Shown here piece by piece: positions 26,571 to 36,098 of a stretch of 64,000 bases of DNA. The notes beneath the pieces were generated by a model that was not told the DNA's origin, ran no database searches, and saw nothing but the letters and a program-made list of their open reading frames with translations. A program made the translations under genes and the position numbers. Every line of letters begins with the position of its first letter. Position 1 is the stretch's first letter. The DNA is from Neoaquamicrobium sediminum (GTDB lineage: Bacteria > Pseudomonadota > Alphaproteobacteria > Rhizobiales > Rhizobiaceae). The stretch covers positions 1-64,000 of the forward strand of contig NZ_JABETK010000005.1 of NCBI RefSeq assembly GCF_013240295.1. The letters are read 5' to 3'.

Positions 26571-28135
26571 TCAGGCCACCTTGGCTGCCTTCAGCGTACC
26601 GAAGCCGCCGCCGCCGGGTGTGATCATGGTGATCTCGTCGCCGGCCTTCATGTCGGTCTTGCCCGAGAGCACGACCGGTTTGCCGTTGACGAGGAACTGA
26701 CCGGCGCGGCCCCGCGAACCGCCGTCGAGGCCCTGCGGCGCCTCGCTGAGGCGGCTTGGCACGGTGTTCAAGAGCCAGGGCTGCGTCGTCCGCATGCGGA
26801 AGCCGATGCGCTGCCCGTCGCCGCCGGGCTGCGTGCCCGCGCCGCCGGAGCCGCGCTCGAGTTCCTTGCAGGTGAAGACGATCGGATAGGCCGCTTCCAG
26901 CACCTCGACGGGAACCGCCGACACGCCGGTTGGGTAGCAGACCGCCGAAATGCCAGGCTTGCCGGCGCGTGCGCCCATGCCGCCGGAATAATTGAACATG
27001 GACGAGGTGAAAGCGCGGCCCTCCTCGTCCTGGCCCTGGATTTGCACGGTCCACACCGCGCCCGACCCCTCGGCCACAACCTTGTCCGGCACGACTTGCG
27101 ACAAGGCATTGAGGATCGGGAACGGCACGTACATCCCGACGACATGGCGGGCGTTGACCGGCGAAGGGTAGGTCGCGTTGACGATGCAGTTGTCCGGCAG
27201 CTTCAGCTTGATGGGAGCCAGCGAGCCGGCATTGTTGGGCAGGTCCGGGTTGAGCGTCGAGCGGATGGCGAAGGTTGCGTAGGCCTGGGTGTAGGCCGGA
27301 ACGACGTTGATGCCGCGCGGACTGCGTCCTGACGAGCCCGTGAAATCAACGGTGATCTCACCGGCCTTGTTGTCGATGGTCACCGCGGTCTTCAGCGTGA
27401 TCCGGTCGCCTCCCGGCACGTCGAAGGTCGACTCGCCGTGGAAGGTGCCGGCCGGCAGGGTGCGGATGGACTCCCGTGTGGCATTCTCTGAGCGGGCGAT
27501 GATCTCGTCCGACAGCGCCTCGATATCGTTCAGCCCGTAGCGGTCGCAGAGCGCGTTAAGCCGCTGCGAGGCAATCATGCCTGAGGAGACCTGCGCGCCG
27601 AGGTCACCCAGCAGCGCGTCCGGCGTGCGGACGTTGCGGGTGATGATCGAGAACAGCGTCTCGTTGCGCACGCCCGCTTCGTAGAGCTTGAGCACGGGGA
27701 TCCAGAGGCCTTCCTCATGGATGTCGCGCGCGCCCGAGCCGATGCCGTAGCCACCGATGTCGGTGTGGTGGATGGTGGACCCGGCGTACCCGATCAGTTT
27801 CTCGGCGCGGAATATCGGCGAAAGGACGGTGATGTCGAAGAAGTGGCCGGCCGACATCCACGGATCGTTGGTGATCAGCACGTCGCCTGGTTTCAGGCTC
27901 GACGCATCGACATGCTTGAGCAGGTTCGCTGCGGCCGCGCCAGAGAATTGATGTGGCCGGGGGTGCCCGTAACGGCCTGCGCCACCATGCGGGCGCGAGC
28001 GTCGAACAGGCCGTTGGCGAGGTCGCCGGCTTCGCGGACGATCGGCGAAAAGGCGATGCGTTGCAGCGCGCGCGCCTGTTCCGAGACGATCCCGATCATG
28101 TTCGACCACAGGATTTGAAGTTCCACGCCGTCCAT
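26571..28135 (-). CDS. hyuB: Hydantoinase/oxoprolinase subunit B (HyuB family), frame break near the N-terminus
   Basis: The B subunit of an ATP-dependent amidohydrolase or carboxylase of the HyuA/HyuB family (N-methylhydantoinase, 5-oxoprolinase, caprolactamase, acetophenone carboxylase). Family segments are MIGIVSEQARALQRIAFSPIVREAGD, GDVLITNDPWMSAGHFFDI, HHTDIGGYGIGSGARDIHEEGLWIP and the C-terminal ITMITPGGGGFGTLKAA. The frame breaks near 27943 (HINS then SGAAAANLLKHV). Repaired length is about 522 residues. It begins 2 bp after the hyuA stop, as usual for this pair. The substrate is unknown, since the family covers many amides and ketones. Confidence 0.9.
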
Positions 28136-28137
28136 GG

Positions 28138-30210
28138 TCAGTGCTCCGTCATCTTGTCGGCAATCAGGCTGCCGTTTGCATGCAGTCGGATCGTCCAGCC
28201 GGGCAGGACGAAGATGGTGGTCTCGCGCTCCTCGACGATGACGGGACCAGCGATCGCATCGTCCTCCATCAGTTCGGTGCGCGCGTAGACCGCGGTCTCG
28301 ACCGGCTTGCCGCGGAAATGGACGATGCGGCTGCGCGGCGCCGGGCGGCTGCCGCCCCGCGCAACGGTCGCGGCGGCGCGGTCCGGCAGGCTGCCGCGCG
28401 CGGTCACGTGCCAGTTGACCAGTTCAAGCGGCATGTCGAGCTTCAGGCCGTATTGCGTCACGTATTCGCGATCGAAGATTGCGCGCATCGCATCGGTGTC
28501 GAGCCTCTCGCGGGGATCGAAGGGCAGCTCGATCCGCAGCTCCGACTGCTGGCCGAAATAGCGCAGGTCGGCGCCGAAGACGAAGGCGATGTCCGATGGC
28601 GCGAGGCCGGCTTCAGCCAATGCCGCCGTGCCTTCGCCGGTCATCTGACCGACAAGCTCGCGCGCCTCGGCCGGGTCGAGCCGGTCGACCAGGCCGAGCT
28701 GGCTACGCACCAGGTCGATCTGTGCCGGCGTGACCAGCGTGCCGAAGGCCGACAGCACGGAGGCGAGCGGCGGGTAAATCACCTGCTTCGATTCGATCAG
28801 GTCGGCGACGAGGCACGCATGGACCGGGCCGGCGCCGCCGAAGGCCAGCATCGGCAGGCCGCGATAGTCGACGCCGCGATCGGTGGCGTGGGTACGGGCG
28901 GCCGCCGCCATCTGCTCGCAGACGACCTCGTAAATGCCCCAGGCGGTCTGCTCGGGGGTGAGCCCGATCTTCGCGCCGAGCTTGCCGACCGCCGCGCGGG
29001 CGCCCGCGGCGTCGAGCTTCATGTCGCCGCCGAGGAAGCGGTCGGGATCGAGGATGCCGAGCACCACGTCGGCGTCGGTGACGCAAGGCTCCTTGCCGCC
29101 GCGCCCGTAGCTGACCGGACCGGGGATCGAGCCGGCGCTCTCAGGCCCGGTGCGCAGCAGGCCGAGATCGTCCACCCATGCGATCGAGCCGCCGCCGGCG
29201 CCGATCTCGATCATGTCGATCGACGGCACGGTGATCGGCATGCCGGAGCCCGGCTTGAAGCGGTAGCGACGGTCGACCTCGAACGTGCCCGTCACCAGCG
29301 GCTCGTGGTTCTGGATCATGCAGGCCTTTGCCGTGGTGCCGCCCATGTCAAAGGAGATCAGGTCCGGCAGGCCGAACATGCGCGAGAAGTAGCAGGCGAC
29401 CAGCGCGCCGGCAGCGGGTCCGCTCTCGATCATGCGCACCGGCAGCGTGCCGGCGCGGCCGGCGCCGATGACGCCGCCGTTGGAGAGCATGATCAGCGGC
29501 TGCTGTGAGAAGCCCTGGCGGTCCAACTCCTTGATCAGCGCGTCGAGATAGGGCCGCGTGATGGGCACGGTGTAGGCGTTGATCGCGACGGTGGAGGTGC
29601 GCAGGTATTCGCGCATCTGCGGCGCGATCTCGGACGAGAGCGAAACGAAGATCTCGGGCGCCTCGCGGGCGAAGACCTCGGCCACCAGCACCTCGTTGAC
29701 GCCGTTGCGATAGGCGTTGATCAGGCTGACGGCGACCGACTGGATGCCGCGCGCCTTGCAGTCACGGGCGATGGCCGCGATCTCGGCTTCCTTCGCCGCC
29801 TTCTCGACCGAGCCGTCGGCCAATACGCGCTCATCCAAAGCCCAGGTGCGCTCGCGCGGGATCAGCGGCTCGGCGAACTCGATCTGCGGATCGTACATGT
29901 CGTAGCGATGTTCGTCGCGGATGTAGAGGATGTCGGTGAAGCCCTTGGTCAGGATCAGCCCGACCGGCGGCCCCTTGCGTTCGATCAGCGCATTGGTGAC
30001 GACCGTGGTGGCGTGGACGACAACATCGTTGACGTCCGGCGGTGCGATGCCGGCGCGGCCCATGACCAGATCGACGCCGCGGAAGAAGCCTTCGAGCAGG
30101 TTGCCGTGGGTGGTCAGCGTCTTGTCGACGAAAGTGCGGCCGTCGTTGGCGAGAAGGACGGCATCGGTGAAGGTGCCTCCGATGTCGACGGCGAGGGAAT
30201 ATCTGGTCAT
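28138..30210 (-). CDS. hyuA: Hydantoinase/oxoprolinase subunit A (HyuA family)
   Basis: A 690-residue ATPase subunit with an actin/Hsp70-like fold that phosphorylates the substrate so that subunit B can open it. Motifs are SLAVDIGGTFTDAVLL at the N-terminus (phosphate 1), VVHATTVVTNALIERKG, SFDMGGTTAKACMI near residue 300 (phosphate 2), EIGAGGGSIAWVDD, SYGRGGKEPCVTDAD and MLAFGGAGPVHACLVAD (adenosine motif). The frame is intact and full length. ATG overlaps the IclR stop by 4 bp, so regulator and enzyme are translationally coupled. With HyuB it would open a ring amide or carboxylate a ketone to start the pathway encoded downstream. Confidence 0.93.
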   Translation of the reverse strand: MTRYSLAVDIGGTFTDAVLLANDGRTFVDKTLTTHGNLLEGFFRGVDLVMGRAGIAPPDVNDVVVHATTVVTNALIERKGPPVGLILTKGFTDILYIRDEHRYDMYDPQIEFAEPLIPRERTWALDERVLADGSVEKAAKEAEIAAIARDCKARGIQSVAVSLINAYRNGVNEVLVAEVFAREAPEIFVSLSSEIAPQMREYLRTSTVAINAYTVPITRPYLDALIKELDRQGFSQQPLIMLSNGGVIGAGRAGTLPVRMIESGPAAGALVACYFSRMFGLPDLISFDMGGTTAKACMIQNHEPLVTGTFEVDRRYRFKPGSGMPITVPSIDMIEIGAGGGSIAWVDDLGLLRTGPESAGSIPGPVSYGRGGKEPCVTDADVVLGILDPDRFLGGDMKLDAAGARAAVGKLGAKIGLTPEQTAWGIYEVVCEQMAAAARTHATDRGVDYRGLPMLAFGGAGPVHACLVADLIESKQVIYPPLASVLSAFGTLVTPAQIDLVRSQLGLVDRLDPAEARELVGQMTGEGTAALAEAGLAPSDIAFVFGADLRYFGQQSELRIELPFDPRERLDTDAMRAIFDREYVTQYGLKLDMPLELVNWHVTARGSLPDRAAATVARGGSRPAPRSRIVHFRGKPVETAVYARTELMEDDAIAGPVIVEERETTIFVLPGWTIRLHANGSLIADKMTEH

Positions 30211-30977
30211 GTCATCTGATCCGTATTGCCTAGATTCCGGGAGATCTTGCGGGCCGCCGCCGTCAGCGCCTCAACGTAGCGAGGGTCGGGCGGCGTCCCG
30301 ATGATGTTGGTGGGTCCGGCGATCGTCAGCGTGGCGACGAAATCGCCGGTCATGTCGAAGACGGGCGCCGAGACGGCGGTGACGCCCTGCAGCGTCTGGT
30401 TCGGCGCGTCGGCCCAACCCCGTGTCCGCACCTCGGCCACCTCCGCCTCGACGGCGGAACGGTCGGTCGACGTCTCGCTGGTCCATTGGCGAAGCGCGGT
30501 GCCGGCGAGCTTCGCACCGCCGAAGGCGAGCGCGATCTTGCCCTGCGCCGAGGCGTGAAAATCGAGCAGCGCGCCTGGGCGGGTGACGATCACGACCGGC
30601 TGCTCGGTGCGCACCATGTCGAGTATGCGCATGCCGCCCTGCTCCATCTGCGAGAAGGAAACGGTGAAGCCTGTTGCGTCCCGAAGTTCGACCATGACCG
30701 GCCGAGCCTCGCGCAGGATGTCGGTGGAATCGGCCAGCGCCTGGCCGAGATGGTAGAGCTTGTAGGACAGCCGGTATTTCTCGGTCTCGGGGTCCTGCAG
30801 CACATAGCCGAGCGAGAGCAGCGTGCGCAGGAAGCGGAAGACGCGCACCTTCGACACACCGATCCGGCGCGCGAGGTCGGACAGGCCCACGGGCTGCCCG
30901 ATCTCCGCCATCACCTCGATGATCATGAAGGCCATCTGGGTGGACTGGTTGACCGTTTTGTCGAGCTCTACCGTCAT
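30207..30977 (-). CDS. IclR-family transcriptional regulator
   Basis: A 256-residue regulator. The winged helix is STQMAFMIIEVMAEIGQPVGLSDLARRIGVSKVRVFRFLRTLLSLGYV, and the effector domain runs from YRLSYKLYHLGQALADS to SAPVFDMTGDFVATLTIAG. It sits inside the operon between dctM (7 bp away) and hyuA (4-bp overlap), so it would be autoregulated as part of its own target operon. The dyad GTTTC-N7-GAAAC at 33939-33955, in front of dctP, is a likely binding site. Confidence 0.92.
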   Translation of the reverse strand: MTVELDKTVNQSTQMAFMIIEVMAEIGQPVGLSDLARRIGVSKVRVFRFLRTLLSLGYVLQDPETEKYRLSYKLYHLGQALADSTDILREARPVMVELRDATGFTVSFSQMEQGGMRILDMVRTEQPVVIVTRPGALLDFHASAQGKIALAFGGAKLAGTALRQWTSETSTDRSAVEAEVAEVRTRGWADAPNQTLQGVTAVSAPVFDMTGDFVATLTIAGPTNIIGTPPDPRYVEALTAAARKISRNLGNTDQMT

Positions 30978-30984
30978 CTGATCC

Positions 30985-32259
30985 TCACTTGAACAGGCCC
31001 GGAATCCAGAGCGAGAGGCCCGGGATCGCGGCGACCATCACAAGAACGAGGATGCACAATCCCAGCATGGGGAGCGAGGCCCGCGTCACCGCCTGCAGCG
31101 GGCTGCGGGCGATCGAGGAGACGATGAACAACACCAATCCGACGGGCGGCGTAATCATGCCGATCATGAGATTCAGCACCACCATGACGCCCATCTGCAC
31201 AGGATCCATGCCGATGGACGGCGCCAACGCGTTGAGCACCGGCATGATCAGCACCATCGCCGCCAACGGCTCGAGGAACAGGCCGAGGATGAGGAGTATG
31301 ACGTTGAGTAGGATGATAAGGATCGCCGGGTTTTCAGACACGCCCAGGATCAGAGCGGCGACCTTCTGCGGCAGGCTTTCGATGCCCAACACAAAGCCTG
31401 TCATGCTCGCCATCGCAACGACCAGCATCACCCCCGACGACATTGTCGCGGTATCGTAGAAACACTGCTTGAGCTTCTGCCAGGATAGGGAGTGGTAAAC
31501 GAACAACCCGATGGCCAGAGCATAGATGCAGGCTACGCCTGCGGCTTCAGTCGGCGTGAAGATGCCAGTGCGGATGCCGACGACGATCAGCACGGGCAGA
31601 AAGATCGCGGGCGTGGCCGCGATGAGAAGCCCGCGGCGCTCTTTGGCCGGCACCGGAGAAGAGACCGGATGGTTCTCTCTGCGGCCCTTCCAGAGCGCAT
31701 AGCCTACGAGCAGCCCGCTCAGAATGAGACCCGGGAGGATACCTGCAAGGAACAGATCCCCGATGGACGTGCCGGTCAGCACGCCAAACAGAATCAGAGG
31801 CAATGATGGGGGAATAAGGGGACCTAGCAGCGAACCGGACGCGGTCAAGGCTGCCGCATAGGCCGGATCGTAACCGTCCCGCTTCATCGGCGGAATCATG
31901 ATGCCGCCGACGGCTGCAGCCTCGGAGGTGGCCGCGCCGCTCGACCCGGACATGAGGAGATTCGACAGGACGTTCACGACCGCCAGCCCACCCTTGATCC
32001 GCCCGACAAGGAACTGTGCCGCGCGAACGATGTGTCCGGTCAGATTGGCCGCGCTCATAAGATTTCCGGCGAGGATGAAGAAGGGGATCGTCAGCAGCAG
32101 GAAACTGTCGATGCCGGCAATCATGCGCTGCGGGAAGGCGACCAGCAGGTGGCCGTGGCCCTCGATCAGCAGGTAGACCAGCGAGGCCATGCCGAGGCCG
32201 AGCGCCACCGGCATGCCGATGATAAGCGTCGCGAAGAAGATGGCGAGATAGAGGATCAT
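30985..32259 (-). CDS. dctM: TRAP transporter large permease subunit (DctM)
   Basis: A 424-residue polytopic inner-membrane protein that forms the sodium-coupled transport channel of a TRAP system. Typical segments are FATLIIGMPVALGLGMASL at the N-terminus, FFILAGNLMSAANLTGHIVRAAQFLVGRIKGG, MSGSSGAATSEAAAVGGIMIPPM, LLGPLIPPSLPLILFGVLTG and MIGMITPPVGLVLFIV near the C-terminus. It overlaps dctQ by 4 bp. The transporter is encoded first in the operon, so it probably imports the compound attacked by HyuAB. Confidence 0.93.
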   Translation of the reverse strand: MILYLAIFFATLIIGMPVALGLGMASLVYLLIEGHGHLLVAFPQRMIAGIDSFLLLTIPFFILAGNLMSAANLTGHIVRAAQFLVGRIKGGLAVVNVLSNLLMSGSSGAATSEAAAVGGIMIPPMKRDGYDPAYAAALTASGSLLGPLIPPSLPLILFGVLTGTSIGDLFLAGILPGLILSGLLVGYALWKGRRENHPVSSPVPAKERRGLLIAATPAIFLPVLIVVGIRTGIFTPTEAAGVACIYALAIGLFVYHSLSWQKLKQCFYDTATMSSGVMLVVAMASMTGFVLGIESLPQKVAALILGVSENPAILIILLNVILLILGLFLEPLAAMVLIMPVLNALAPSIGMDPVQMGVMVVLNLMIGMITPPVGLVLFIVSSIARSPLQAVTRASLPMLGLCILVLVMVAAIPGLSLWIPGLFK

Positions 32260-32816
32260 CCGTGCGCCTCGATCTCGGTTGCGAGCCTGAGGTCGGAGGC
32301 GCGCGCGCCGGTGCCGATCATGCGGGCGTAGAGGACGATGTCCATGGCGAGCCGCAGCGCGAACAGGCCGAGCCCGACCGGCAGAGCGACGTAGACCCAG
32401 TAGACCCTGGGCACCGGAAAGTCGGGGCCGAACAGGTCGCCGAGCAGGAACTTCATCGCCGGGATCGGCGACGAGCCGAGGCGGGAGGCATAGACGAAGC
32501 CGTACCAGACCAGCACCGAGAGCAGCACGATGCCGAGCGTGTTGGCGAGGATCGCGAGCATCAGGCCGGCGTTCGGCGGCAGGACGTCGCGCAGCAGTGG
32601 CACGCTGGCGATCTCGCCGCGCTCATAGGCGAGCACGGCGGCAAGGAACGAGACCCAGACGAGCAGGTAGCGGCAGATTTCCTCGGCCCAGATCAGCGAG
32701 GTCGAGAAGCCGTAGCGCAGCACGATCTGAAGCGTCATGACGGTCAGCAGGACGATCAGCATCCAGATCAGGATGGTGGACACAGCCACGTCGAAATAGC
32801 GTCGCAAGGCGAGCAT
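32256..32816 (-). CDS. dctQ: TRAP transporter small permease subunit (DctQ)
   Basis: A 186-residue membrane protein with four predicted helices (for example VAVSTILIWMLIVLLTVMTLQIVLRYGF and LMLAILANTLGIVLLSVLVWYGFVY). It contains the conserved DctQ segment SLIWAEEICRYLLVWVSFLAA. It overlaps dctM by 4 bp and follows dctP after a 124-bp gap that contains a strong stem-loop. Unlike the first TRAP system in this window, Q and M are separate proteins here. Confidence 0.9.
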   Translation of the reverse strand: MLALRRYFDVAVSTILIWMLIVLLTVMTLQIVLRYGFSTSLIWAEEICRYLLVWVSFLAAVLAYERGEIASVPLLRDVLPPNAGLMLAILANTLGIVLLSVLVWYGFVYASRLGSSPIPAMKFLLGDLFGPDFPVPRVYWVYVALPVGLGLFALRLAMDIVLYARMIGTGARASDLRLATEIEAHG

Positions 32817-32898
32817 GGTTCAGCCTCGTCATCGGCGTGCCTCCGCCGTCGCGGCCGGAAGGGCCGCCGCAAGGCACGGTACCGAAAGGTGGTTGGGA

Positions 32899-32928
32899 CG
32901 GGGCGGCGGCCGTCAGCGCGCCGCCCCG
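32899..32928 (-). terminator. Intercistronic stem-loop between dctP and dctQ
   Basis: The arms CGGGGCGGC (32899-32907) and GCCGCCCCG (32920-32928) form a perfect 9-bp stem with a 12-nt loop just after the dctP stop. There is no T-run, so it is better seen as a transcript-stabilising or partial-attenuation hairpin. Such structures would let the binding protein be made in excess over the permease. Confidence 0.55.
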
Positions 32929-32940
32929 CAACAGTCGGTC

Positions 32941-33921
32941 TTACTTCTCAACCGCGTTGACGAAAGCCTCGATCAGCGGATCCTTGGCAACCCACGCGTC
33001 CAGCACGGGCTTCGTCTTTGCCTGCATCTCGGCGAGGTCCTCGATCTTGGAGATGGTGACCCCCTTCTCCTCGAGCTGCTTGGTGATCTGGGCTTCCTGG
33101 TCGCGGGCATGTGCATAGTGTTGGGCAATGACCTCGTGGCCTGCCTCGGCGATCGCCTTCTTCTGCTCGTCGCTCAGGCCGTCATACTTGGCGGAGCCCA
33201 TCATCAGCACACCGGGCCAGAAGTAATGGCCGGTCAGCGTCGCGTTCTTGGCGGCCTCGTAGTAGCTCTCGGCGAAGGCAGAGGAGAGGTTGATCTCGAC
33301 CGCGTCGATCGTGCCGGTCTCGAGCGCCGAGAAGACCTCGCCGAAGGCCATGCCGATAGGCGCCGTGCCGACAGCTTCCCAGATCGCCTTATGCAGCGGT
33401 GTCGGGACGATGCGGGTCTTCAATCCTGCGAAGTCGGCGACGGTCTTGACCGCCTTGGTGCGCGACAGGAAGTGGCGCTGGCCGGCTTCGATGTAGCCGA
33501 GCCCCTTGATGTTGTTGGTCGCGAGCGAATCGAGCAGCTTCTGGCCGACATCCGAGGACAGGACCTCGGCCATCTTGTCGTAGCTCGGCACCAGGAACGG
33601 AAGCTGGAGCGAATCGAAAATCGGCGAGTTCAGGACCAGGGGCATCGTCGGCACGGACACCAGCGCGCCGTCGATCGTGCCCAGCTGCACGCCTTCGAGA
33701 AGCTGCTTGTCGTCGCCGAGCTGGCGGTCGCCATAGACCTCGATCTTGACCTTGCCGCCGGTCTTGGCGGTCACCTTGTCGGCGAACATCACCAGCCCGT
33801 CCTGGAACAGGTGTTTCGAGGTCGCGGCATGGCCAAATTTCAGGGTGACGTCCTGCGCAAGAGCAGCCGTGGCCGGCAGCAACAGGGCTATGGCGGCGAT
33901 GATGCCGTTACGAATGCTCAT
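32941..33921 (-). CDS. dctP: TRAP transporter periplasmic substrate-binding protein (DctP)
   Basis: A 326-residue receptor. The signal peptide MSIRNGIIAAIALLLPATAALAQ starts at ATG 33921, which has a GGGAGG ribosome binding site (an in-frame upstream ATG at 33945 lacks one). The mature protein starts DVTLKFGHAATSKHLFQDG, the DctP pattern, and contains GDRQLGDDKQLLEGVQLGTIDGALV and LKTRIVPTPLHKAIWEAVGTAPIGMAFGEVFSALETG, with the conserved substrate-binding Arg. It is the first gene of the catabolic operon. The substrate may be carboxylate-containing, but the exact ligand is unknown. Confidence 0.92.
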   Translation of the reverse strand: MSIRNGIIAAIALLLPATAALAQDVTLKFGHAATSKHLFQDGLVMFADKVTAKTGGKVKIEVYGDRQLGDDKQLLEGVQLGTIDGALVSVPTMPLVLNSPIFDSLQLPFLVPSYDKMAEVLSSDVGQKLLDSLATNNIKGLGYIEAGQRHFLSRTKAVKTVADFAGLKTRIVPTPLHKAIWEAVGTAPIGMAFGEVFSALETGTIDAVEINLSSAFAESYYEAAKNATLTGHYFWPGVLMMGSAKYDGLSDEQKKAIAEAGHEVIAQHYAHARDQEAQITKQLEEKGVTISKIEDLAEMQAKTKPVLDAWVAKDPLIEAFVNAVEK

Positions 33922-33938
33922 GATGAATCCTCCCATAC

Positions 33939-33955
33939 GTTTCACATTTAGAAAC
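33939..33955. promoter_or_regulatory. Candidate IclR operator upstream of dctP
   Basis: GTTTC-N7-GAAAC is a perfect 17-bp dyad 18 bp upstream of the dctP start. It has the same arm and spacer geometry as the dyads near the first IclR gene but different half-sites, fitting a different IclR protein. The sequence around it is AT-rich, as expected for a promoter. Confidence 0.55.
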
Positions 33956-34285
33956 TCAATTACAATATGGGATACACAGGGTGTCTGTCAACCGCGCTCA
34001 TATAGGCGAGCATGCGCGCCGCCGATGCAGTTACGCGCGGCGCACGAAGCGAGCGTCATCGGCTTCCGAGGCTGAGGCGCGGCGAGGTAGCCGCGGCGGA
34101 AGTCTCGGATGTGCCGCAGCCGACCGATCACCGACGATCGGCAGTGCACAGCAGCTGAGCTCGTCGCAGGACTTATCGCGAGATTGTTCTGGCCTTGTCC
34201 GGACTCTGGCGCGCAGGTGAAGGTCACCGCACCGGCCCGGACGAGACATTCCATCGTCATCTGACGCTCAAATGGGCTGTCTTGA
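33956..34285. other. Non-coding stretch upstream of the HyuAB operon
   Basis: About 330 bp with no gene I can support on either strand. It contains the outer promoter region of the minus-strand operon and, toward 34286, the beginning of a decayed RES-domain gene on the plus strand. Short ORFs crossing it show no family features. Confidence 0.4.
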
Positions 34286-34560
34286 CAACCAGAGGCGCAG
34301 GAACCCGGTCGATGGCGGTCGTTTAGCCGGTCAGGCGTCGAAACGCTCTGTCTTGTCCGCGCAATCCTCAATGACCGCGACGATGAAGCCGGCATATCCG
34401 TCAGGGCGTGATCTGCGCCGTCGTCTTTGTGGCAGAGGCGCGAACTCGCCGATCTTCGCCGGGCGATCCAGCGGACCGCGCTCGATACCAATGCCGAACC
34501 GCCCAGCCGCTCGACGAGCTGAGGCTCCTCGTCAAGAAGGAATGGGCTTGCGCCTGGCGC
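34286..34560 (+). pseudogene. RES-domain toxin gene, 5' part (interrupted by the IS nest)
   Basis: The frame-shifted segments NPVDGGR and FSRSGVETL, then EWACAWR just before 34560, match the N-terminal and middle parts of RES-domain proteins (NAD-degrading toxins). The remaining C-terminal part lies at 41767-41975, beyond 7.2 kb of insertion sequences, and the two parts join at the TA dinucleotide used by the IS630 element. Several internal frame changes and a stop show decay even without the insertions. Confidence 0.6.
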
Positions 34561-34563
34561 TAG

Positions 34564-36098
34564 CAGCCTGTCGGACTGATGTGTGCGACGTCAGAGCGCA
34601 ATGAGAATGGACGTGAAGTTTTCATGGTTCGGAGTGTCCTGTCGATGATGCGGTTATCACGTCCCCCGTCACGCGGGGGTGAGGGCGAACATGCGCTTCA
34701 GGTTCCAGGCCATGGTGACCAGGTTCCACTCGCCTTTGACGTTTTCGAGGCCGCGCAGGGAGAACTGTCGGAACCCCATGACCGATTTGATGATGCCGAA
34801 CACCGGTTCGGGCGTCTGCTTGCGCAGGGCATAGAGTTGCCGGCCTTCGGGCGTGGCGAGGCGATGCGCCATCGCCTTGAGCGGCGTGGGATTGTCCGGG
34901 GCTGGCGGCGCTTTGGCGAAACGGTCCTGCCACGACAGATTGTGGCGCTCCCGCCCGAGCGCTATCAGCGGCGCGATCTTGGCGCGGCGCACGCCGTCAC
35001 GTTGGCGTTGCTGAAATAACCGGTGTCCGCCAGCATGGCCTCGGGCTTGCCCAGCGCCTCGGGAAGCGCGGCGAGCGCCGCCAGCGTCGGCGCGATCTGC
35101 TCCTTGTCGTTGGCGGCCTGCACCACATCGGTGGCGACCACCAGCAGGCTGCCGGTCGCCACCGCGGCTTGCGCGTTGTAGGCTTGCTCGAAGCCGCCGC
35201 CTGGCCCCGGCATGATGCGCGAGTCCTCGTCGGTCAGGTTGACCTGATCCTTGGGACCGGGCCCTGCCGTCGGCGGCTGCGGCGGCCGTCCACCCGGCTT
35301 GCGGCCCGTCTTCTTCGCCTTCTCCGCGCGGGCCCTCATCTTCGCTTCATGGTCGGCCTGCTCGCGCGCGAAGCGCTCCTTGGCCCGCGCCTCGATCTTC
35401 GCCTTGGCCTCGGCAATGCGGGTCAGGCGCTCCTCGCGCCGGGCCAGCTCTTCCGGCACCGACATGCCGTCCGGCACAGACGCGGAATCGGCGACCTCCG
35501 CCGCCCAGTCCTTGACCTCGGCCTTCAGTTGCGCTTCGAGCTTGCTGGCATGCTCATAGGACAGCGCGCTGTGCCGGCTGGCGTTGGCGTGAACCTTGGT
35601 GCCGTCCAGCGCCACCGTGCCCAGCTTGAGCACCCCGGCCTCCCGGGCCAGCATCAGCACTTGGACGAACAAGCCTTCGATCTCCCTGAGAAACCGGCGC
35701 CGGAACGTGGCGATGGTGTCGTGGTCGGGATGATCGTTGGCGGCGATGAAGCGGAACGCCACCGAATCGTAAGTGGCGCGCTCCAGCTGGCGGCTCGAGA
35801 ACACCCCGTGGCGTAGCCATAGACCAGCAGCCCCAACAGCACGCTCGGGTGATACGAGGCCGAGCCCGAGCCGCGATAGGCCTTGACCATCGCCGACAGG
35901 TCGAGCCGCTCGATCACCTCCACAACGAAGCGCGCCAGATGCCGCTCGGGCAGCCATTCGTCCACCGACGGTGGCAGCAGAAATCCGCTCTCACGATCAA
36001 CCTGGCGAAAGTTGCTCATCACGCCTCAGTCAAAAACCGCAGAATCAATCAATGCAACTGAATCTCATCCAAACCCTCGGCTCAAGTCCGACAGGCTG
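34564..36098 (-). mobile_element. IS1182-like insertion sequence
   Basis: A 1,535-bp element with perfect 14-bp terminal repeats: CAGCCTGTCGGACT at 34564-34577 and its complement at 36085-36098. It is flanked on both sides by the 4-bp duplication CTAG (34560-34563 and 36099-36102). The right CTAG overlaps the TA target and stop codon at the edge of the IS630 element, so this insertion came after the IS630. Confidence 0.88.
34669..36019 (-). CDS. IS1182-family transposase, two frame breaks
   Basis: A DUF772 plus DDE transposase of about 450 residues after repair. The N-terminal FRQVDRESGFLLPPSVDEWLPERHLARFVVEV is typical of the family. DDE-region segments are LKLGTVALDGTKVHANAS (first Asp), AMLADTGYFSNANV (second Asp region) and TPEPVFGIIKSVMGFRQFSLRG (Glu region). 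A charged linker with ARREERLTRIAEAKAKIEAR lies between. Breaks occur at 35804-35807 (C4 run, plus strand) and near 34990, and adding one base at each restores the frame. ATG at 36019. Confidence 0.88.

Noticed and set aside
28141..29508. Long plus-strand ORF of 455 codons
   Set aside because: It lies antisense to the intact hyuA gene and has no coding features beyond those expected from high GC content.
33956..34560. Possible antitoxin partner gene upstream of the broken RES gene
   Set aside because: No helix-turn-helix or toxin-binding segment could be found in any frame, so only the RES relic is annotated.
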